DNA from: Verrucomicrobiota bacterium
GTDB lineage: Bacteria; Verrucomicrobiota; Verrucomicrobiia; Opitutales; Opitutaceae
Assembly: GCA_016235555.1 (NCBI GenBank)
Contig: JACRKC010000074.1
Span: 56,524-120,523 of the forward strand
Length of the DNA: 64,000 nt
Direction: 5' to 3'
Below the pieces are notes generated by a model. The model worked only from the letters and a program-made list of their open reading frames with translations, was not told the DNA's origin and ran no database searches. The position numbers were made by a program, and so were the translations under genes. Of this stretch, positions 59,345 to 64,000 are shown in pieces. Numbering within the stretch: position 1 is the first letter of the stretch; each line of letters begins with the position of its first letter.

Positions 59345-61250
59345 AGGCGCGCCCGTCGTTCTTTTCGTAATAGTTCACGTAGGCCTGGTTCACCACGCGG
59401 TAGCCGCCGGGCGTGGGATACTTGCCGGTGAAATACCAGTCGCCGCGATGATTCGGCACGGCCGCGTGCAGTTCCTCGATCGTCTGGAAAATCACCTCGA
59501 CCTCCCCCCGCCACTCGAGGTTCTTCGGCCTGACGAGGTCCACGACCTTGGCGGAGATTTCCTGCGGCGTGAAGGGCTTGTAGATCCGGCGCACCTGGTT
59601 GGCCGTGCCGCCTTTTTTCACTTCGTCGCGGCAGAGTTCGTAAACCTCGTCGAGCAATTGCGCCTGCCCGCGCTCCTTGATCAGCGCCACCGCCGCCTCG
59701 AACGCGATGAACTTGCCCAGCTCCGACATATCGATGCCGTAGCAGTCCGGGTAGCGGATCTGCGGCGCCGTCGAGACGACCACGATCTTCTTCGGATTGA
59801 GCCGGGAGAGGATGCGCAGGATCGAGCGCTTCAGCGTCGTGCCGCGCACGATCGAGTCATCCACGCACACGAGATTGTCCTGCCCGGCGCGCACCGAACC
59901 ATACGTGATGTCGTAGACGTGGCTGGCGAGCTGGTTGCGGAGATTTTCCTGCCCGATGAAGGTGCGGAGCTTGATGTCCTTGCTCACGACCTTTTCGCCG
60001 CGCGGCCAGTTGCGCAGAATGACCTCGTCGAGCAGTTCCTCGGTGATGCGATTCTCCTTCGCCGCGTTCAATAACGTCGCCTTCACTTCGTCGCGGCGGC
60101 GGGTGCGCAGCGCCGACATGAGGCCGTAGTAGGCGACTTCCGCCGTGTTGGGGATGAAGCTGAACACCGTGTTGGCCCAGTCGTGGTCGATCGCCTTGAT
60201 GACCTGGTCGGCGAGCCCGCCGCCCAGCGCCTGCCGTTCGCGGTAGATGTCCACGTCGTTGCCGCGCGAAAAATAGATCCGCTCGAACGAGCACGACGCC
60301 CGCGGCATCGGCGCGGTGAACTGGTTCTCGGACACCGTGCCGCGGCGTTTGATCACCACGACATGACCGGGCGAAACCTCCTTCACCGCCGACACGTCGA
60401 GGTCGAACACCGTGAGCAACGGCGCCCGCTCGCTCGCAAACGCCACGACCTCGTCGTTCTGGAACCAGAAACACGGCCGGATGCCCGACGGATCGCGCGC
60501 GACGAAGGCGTCGCCGTTGCCGATCAAGCCGCCCAGCACATAGCCGCCGTCCCATTTCTGCGACGCGCGGGTGATCACGCGCGTGACATCGAGTTCCTCG
60601 CTGATCTGCCGCGACATCGCGGCGCCGCTGATGTCGCGCTTGCGCAGGAAGCGGTAGATGTCCTCGTGCTCCTCATCGAGGAAGAAGCCGATTTTTTCGA
60701 GGATCGCCTGCGTGTCCGTCGCGAAGATCGGGTGCTGCCCCATCGCGATCAGCGAGCGGTTCAGCTCGTGCGTGTTGGTCAGGTTGAAGTTGCCGCAGAG
60801 CGCGAGGTTGCGGGTCGGCCACGGGCTGCGCCGGAAATACGGGTGGCACGACGAGATGTTGTAGCCGCCGCTCGTGCCGTAGCGCAGGTGCCCCATCAGC
60901 AGCTCGCCGCCGAAATCGAAATTCTTCTTCACCGTGTCGGTGAACTCCGGGTGGATCACCCCGGCGCGCACGTGATCGTTATACTGGCCGAGCAGCGACC
61001 GGAAGATCTTGTCGAGCGGGTTGGATTTCACGTTGCGCTCGCGAAACATGAAGGGGTCGCCCGCCGGCACATCGAGCTTCACGCAGGCCACGCCCGCACC
61101 GTCCTGCCCGCGGTTGTGCTGCTTTTCCATCAGCAGGAAAAGCTTCGTGAAGCCCCACAGCGGCGTGCCGTATTTCTCCTGGTAGTAGGACAGCGGTTTG
61201 AGCAATCGCACCAGCGCGACGCCGCATTCGTGGCCGATGTGGTCGCTCAT
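59337..61250 (-). CDS. purF: Amidophosphoribosyltransferase, long form
   Basis: A 637-residue PurF that makes phosphoribosylamine from PRPP and glutamine, the first committed step of purine synthesis. The start MSDHIGHECGVALVRLL places the expected catalytic Cys at residue 9 after a short propeptide. EKQHNRGQDGAG is the glutaminase loop and GHLRYGTSGG follows. The PRPP motif is VCVDDSIVRGTTLK, and ISSCHPYFRR and IRYPDCYGIDM are further conserved parts. At 637 residues it is longer than the roughly 500 of the E. coli type and resembles the long Bacteroidetes form; the extra part is C-terminal and central. No Fe-S cysteine set was confirmed. ATG 61250 is fixed by the propeptide. Confidence 0.93.
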   Translation of the reverse strand: MSDHIGHECGVALVRLLKPLSYYQEKYGTPLWGFTKLFLLMEKQHNRGQDGAGVACVKLDVPAGDPFMFRERNVKSNPLDKIFRSLLGQYNDHVRAGVIHPEFTDTVKKNFDFGGELLMGHLRYGTSGGYNISSCHPYFRRSPWPTRNLALCGNFNLTNTHELNRSLIAMGQHPIFATDTQAILEKIGFFLDEEHEDIYRFLRKRDISGAAMSRQISEELDVTRVITRASQKWDGGYVLGGLIGNGDAFVARDPSGIRPCFWFQNDEVVAFASERAPLLTVFDLDVSAVKEVSPGHVVVIKRRGTVSENQFTAPMPRASCSFERIYFSRGNDVDIYRERQALGGGLADQVIKAIDHDWANTVFSFIPNTAEVAYYGLMSALRTRRRDEVKATLLNAAKENRITEELLDEVILRNWPRGEKVVSKDIKLRTFIGQENLRNQLASHVYDITYGSVRAGQDNLVCVDDSIVRGTTLKRSILRILSRLNPKKIVVVSTAPQIRYPDCYGIDMSELGKFIAFEAAVALIKERGQAQLLDEVYELCRDEVKKGGTANQVRRIYKPFTPQEISAKVVDLVRPKNLEWRGEVEVIFQTIEELHAAVPNHRGDWYFTGKYPTPGGYRVVNQAYVNYYEKNDGRAYG

Positions 61251-61355
61251 GAGTGGTGTTGCCCCGGAAAGTCCGCCATGGAAAACCGCTGATTCCGCGG
61301 ACCGGGTGCCAATGGTCAACGGCTTTCTGGCGCGCGCACGTCTTAAGTGCGGGAC

Positions 61356-61509
61356 GGGGCGGATCTCTCGCTCTTGCCTCGAGCCGATAGGTGGGCCGGC
61401 CGCTCCGCGGGCGGCCAAAGGTGCACAGCAACCGAAGCGCTCTGGCCGTGCGCGGAGCGCCCGGCCCACCCTCCGCGACAGGCACTTTGCAGGAAACCGC
61501 GCTGCGCTC
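61356..61509. repeat. Degenerate shell-B element in the purF-purL divergent spacer
   Basis: Left shell GGGCGGATCTCTCGCTCTTG (61357), core arms GGTGGGCCGGCCGCTCCGCG and GCGGAGCGCCCGGCCCACC, and a worn right shell AGGAAACCGCGCTGCGC. No flanking direct repeat was found, so it looks older than the copies at 12313 and 57854. It occupies about half of the 329-bp divergent spacer where both purine promoters must lie. Confidence 0.83.
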
Positions 61510-61579
61510 TGCCGCGCACCATGACCGCGCGCCCGCTTGACCGCGCGGGCGATGCTGTTGGAGTCGCCATTTTCCGACC

Positions 61580-64000
61580 ATGTTGACGCTCCGCGGTTCA
61601 CCGGCCCTCTCGACTTTTCGCCTCCAGAAACTGGTTCAGGACCTCACGGCCGCCGGCCTGCCGGTGCGCGCGCTCACGGCTGAATTCGTGCACGTGGCCG
61701 AGGTCGCCGGCGAGCTGACCGCGGCGGAGAAACACGTCCTCGAACGACTGCTCACCTACGGGCCGGCTCGCCCCGCGACCAGCGTCCGCGGCTTGTTGCA
61801 GGTGGTCGCTCCGCGCCCCGGCACGATCTCCCCGTGGTCCTCGAAGGCCACCGACATCGCCCACATCTGCGGCCTCGCGCCGGTGAAGCGCATTGAGCGT
61901 GTCGTCGCCTTCTCGGTGCAGTTCGACGAGACCGCGGTGCCGTTTCCGTTCAGCGCGCTCACCACCGCGCAGCTCACGACGCTCCGCGCCAAACTCCACG
62001 ACCGCATGACGCAGGTCGTCTTCGGCGATCTCGCCGCGTGCGCAGTGCTCTTCCGTCACGAGACACCCCGCGCCTCCACGAGCGTCCCCGTGCTCGCCGC
62101 CGGCCGCGCCGCTCTCGTCGCCGCCAACGCCGAGCTGGGCCTCGCCCTCGCCGACGACGAGATCGACTACCTCGTGAAAAACTTCACGGCGCTCGGCCGC
62201 GACCCGAACGACATCGAGCTCATGATGTTTGCGCAGGCCAACTCCGAGCACTGCCGCCACAAGATCTTCAACGCCACCTGGGAAATCGACGGCGCCAAGC
62301 AGGACCGTTCGCTCTTCCAGATGATCAAGAACACCTACGAGCTGCACCGCGACGGCATCCTCTCCGCCTACCGCGACAACGCCGCCGTCATGGTGGGCTC
62401 GCGCGGCGGCCGCTTCTTCGCCGACCCGCGCTCCAACGAATACACCACCTCCACCGAGGACATCCATCTCCTCTGCAAGGTCGAGACGCACAACCACCCC
62501 ACCGCCATCTCGCCGTTCCCCGGTGCGGCCACGGGCTCCGGTGGGGAAATCCGCGACGAGGGCGCAACCGGCCGCGGCGCGAAGCCGAAGGCCGGCCTCG
62601 TCGGCTTCACCGTCTCCAACCTGAAACTCCCCGGCGCCGTGCAGCCGTGGGAAAAGGAGTTCGGCAAACCCGGCCGCATCGTCAGCGCGCTCGACATCAT
62701 GATCGAAGGCCCGCTCGGCGGCGCCGCGTTCAACAACGAATTCGGCCGCCCCGCGATCAACGGCTACTTCCGCACCTTCGAAATGGAAGTGCCCGCCGCG
62801 TGGTCTGGCTCTCAACCCTCAGCCCTCAACTCTCAACTCCCTGCCACCGAACTCCGCGGCTACCACAAACCCATCATGATCGCCGGCGGCCTCGGCAACA
62901 TCCGCGCCGACCACGTGCAGAAGGGCGTGATCAATCCCGGCGACAAACTCGTCGTCCTCGGCGGACCCGCGATGCTCATCGGCCTCGGCGGTGGCGCCGC
63001 CAGCTCGATGGCCAGCGGCCACGGCAGCGAAGACCTCGATTTCGCCAGCGTGCAGCGCGACAACGCCGAGATGGAACGCCGCTGCCAGGAGGTCATCGAT
63101 CGCTGCTGGGCCCTCGGGGCGGAGAATCCCATTTCGTTCATCCACGACGTCGGCGCCGGCGGCGTCTCCAACGCCCTCCCCGAGCTCGTCAACGATGGCG
63201 GCCGCGGCGGCCGTTTCGATTTGCGCAAGCTGCCCAACGACGAGCCCGGCATGAGCCCGCTCGAAATCTGGTGCAACGAATCGCAGGAGCGCTACGTGCT
63301 CGCCGTGCCCGCCGCGCGCATCGCGACGTTCGTGCAGCTCTGCGAACGCGAACGCTGCCCCTACGCGATCGTCGGCGACGCCACCGAGGAGAAGCGCCTC
63401 GTCGTCGAGGACCCCCATTTCAAGAACAAGCCCATCGACATGCCGCTCGAGGTCCTGCTCGGCAAACCGCCGCGCATGCACCGCAAGGAGACTTCGCTCC
63501 AGCGCCCGCAGCTCCCGCTCGACCTCGGCGACCTCGAGGTAGCGGCGGGCGTCCCTGCCCGCCGGGATTTGCCGAATGTTCCAACCCCGCAGGCAGGAAC
63601 GCCCACCACGGCGAATGCCGCTCTCGCGGAAGCCATCCACCGCGTGCTCGCCCACCCCGCCGTCGCTGACAAGACGTTTCTCATTTCCATCGGCGACCGC
63701 ACGCTCGGCGGCCTCATCGTGCGCGACCAGATGGTCGGCCCGTGGCAGGTGCCCGTGGCCGATTGCGCGGTGACCGCCGCCGCCTTCGATGTCTACGCCG
63801 GCGAGGCGATGGCGATGGGCGAACGCACACCCGTCGCGGTCAACAACGCCGCCGCGTCCGCCCGCCTCGCTGTTGGCGAAGCGCTCACCAATCTCGCCGC
63901 CGCCCAGATCGGCGACCTCGGCAAGGTCAACCTCTCCGCCAACTGGATGGCCGCACCCGCCGTCCCCGGCGACGCCGCCGATCTCTACGCCGCCGTGCGC
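61580..64000 (+). CDS. purL: Phosphoribosylformylglycinamidine synthase, partial (C-terminus outside window)
   Basis: The large single-chain FGAM synthase that converts FGAR to FGAM with glutamine and ATP. About 807 residues are visible from ATG 61580, and the frame is open to the right edge. The glutaminase domain would lie beyond. Marks are [113 protein letters not shown] and [20 protein letters not shown]. Two in-frame repeats add residues absent from the E. coli protein as I recall it: near residue 411 (heptamers) and near 653-676 (a palindrome). It is divergent from purF. Confidence 0.93.
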   Translation, partial: MLTLRGSPALSTFRLQKLVQDLTAAGLPVRALTAEFVHVAEVAGELTAAEKHVLERLLTYGPARPATSVRGLLQVVAPRPGTISPWSSKATDIAHICGLAPVKRIERVVAFSVQFDETAVPFPFSALTTAQLTTLRAKLHDRMTQVVFGDLAACAVLFRHETPRASTSVPVLAAGRAALVAANAELGLALADDEIDYLVKNFTALGRDPNDIELMMFAQANSEHCRHKIFNATWEIDGAKQDRSLFQMIKNTYELHRDGILSAYRDNAAVMVGSRGGRFFADPRSNEYTTSTEDIHLLCKVETHNHPTAISPFPGAATGSGGEIRDEGATGRGAKPKAGLVGFTVSNLKLPGAVQPWEKEFGKPGRIVSALDIMIEGPLGGAAFNNEFGRPAINGYFRTFEMEVPAAWSGSQPSALNSQLPATELRGYHKPIMIAGGLGNIRADHVQKGVINPGDKLVVLGGPAMLIGLGGGAASSMASGHGSEDLDFASVQRDNAEMERRCQEVIDRCWALGAENPISFIHDVGAGGVSNALPELVNDGGRGGRFDLRKLPNDEPGMSPLEIWCNESQERYVLAVPAARIATFVQLCERERCPYAIVGDATEEKRLVVEDPHFKNKPIDMPLEVLLGKPPRMHRKETSLQRPQLPLDLGDLEVAAGVPARRDLPNVPTPQAGTPTTANAALAEAIHRVLAHPAVADKTFLISIGDRTLGGLIVRDQMVGPWQVPVADCAVTAAAFDVYAGEAMAMGERTPVAVNNAAASARLAVGEALTNLAAAQIGDLGKVNLSANWMAAPAVPGDAADLYAAVR
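62809..62843 (+). repeat. Heptanucleotide tandem repeat inside purL
   Basis: Five degenerate 7-bp units run CTCTCAA, CCCTCAG, CCCTCAA, CTCTCAA, CTCCCTG. They are in frame and encode [11 protein letters not shown] just before the conserved ELRGYHKP strand. In E. coli PurL this loop is, from memory, only a few residues long. Confidence 0.85.
63539..63606. repeat. Palindromic repeat inside purL
   Basis: Left GCGGGCGTCCCTGCCCGCC (63545-63563) pairs with GCAGGCAGGAACGCCCAC (63589-63606), and the left arm is also self-complementary. It is read in frame as [12 protein letters not shown] and [11 protein letters not shown], a linker between two conserved PurL parts. Confidence 0.85.

Noticed and set aside
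5492..61509. RAYT-linked REP/BIME explanation for all palindromes
   Set aside because: No RAYT-type transposase is visible in the window, and the shell/core nesting and 11-bp direct repeats do not fit a plain REP model. A RAYT gene elsewhere in the genome cannot be excluded.
61251..61579. A purine riboswitch or PurR-type operator in the purF-purL spacer
   Set aside because: No purine-aptamer core or convincing operator pair was seen. Half of the spacer is a worn shell-B repeat.
1..64000. tRNA or rRNA genes
   Set aside because: I saw no cloverleaf with a T-loop GTTCRANNC box ending in a plausible acceptor stem, and no rRNA-like sequence. A covariance-model scan would be decisive.

Overview
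The window is about two-thirds G+C and reads as chromosomal DNA of a Verrucomicrobiota bacterium, most likely an Opitutaceae relative. The family assignment is inference. It rests on PSCyt/DUF1549/DUF1553 cytochromes, DUF1501 proteins, a PVC-type membrane-bound dehydrogenase with a C-terminal haem domain, many Tat-signalled Gfo/Idh/MocA oxidoreductases, DUF1080 proteins, and a TonB receptor with an SPFQVSG motif after its signal peptide. No rRNA, tRNA, CRISPR array, integrase or transposase was recognised.

Layout. 1-2609: partial propeller-type sensor kinase, minus strand. 2940-7122: exported PSCyt cytochrome and DUF1501 protein. 7338-9244: isomerase, orphan FitA-like antitoxin and a less GC-rich membrane ORF. 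9251-18812 (minus): Gfo/Idh/MocA oxidoreductase, MFS transporter, dimethylformamidase-like protein, pectate-lyase-like protein, TonB receptor. 18950-28172 (plus): CehA/McbA metallohydrolase, nitrilase-family hydrolase, PVC dehydrogenase, nucleoside-symporter-like MFS, Gfo/Idh/MocA oxidoreductase. 28272-33982 (minus): PfkB kinase, two DUF1080 proteins, isomerase-like protein, NagB-like protein, PIG-L deacetylase. 34358-39927 (plus): a double CE12-type esterase and an exported TldD/TldE-like pair. 40561-51762 (plus): three paralogous GT-C glycosyltransferases around a lectin-like protein, a CE1-type esterase, a pectinesterase and a broken PIN-domain gene. 51799-57551 (minus): isomerase, SDR, zinc alcohol dehydrogenase, HPS-like decarboxylase, chemotaxis receptor and a small hypothetical. 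58229-64000: purM and purF (minus), and divergent purL (plus, cut by the window edge).

The common theme is extracytoplasmic breakdown of plant polysaccharide, especially pectin. Pectate lyase, pectinesterase, rhamnogalacturonan acetylesterase and feruloyl-esterase-like enzymes sit with a TonB receptor, MFS importers and a set of sugar isomerases, kinases and oxidoreductases. The three glycosyltransferases and the purine genes are separate functions.

The most unusual feature is the spacer DNA. Most spacers longer than about 70 bp hold imperfect palindromes from about a dozen families. Several families are nested: an outer inverted-repeat shell encloses an unrelated palindromic core, and the same shell recurs with different cores. 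Three shell-B elements are flanked by perfect 11-bp direct repeats, which suggests insertion with target duplication. Copies also lie inside or at the ends of genes, including purL, the TldE-like gene, the pectate-lyase-like gene, an isomerase-like gene, the HPS-like gene and the third glycosyltransferase. One copy adjoins the broken PIN gene.
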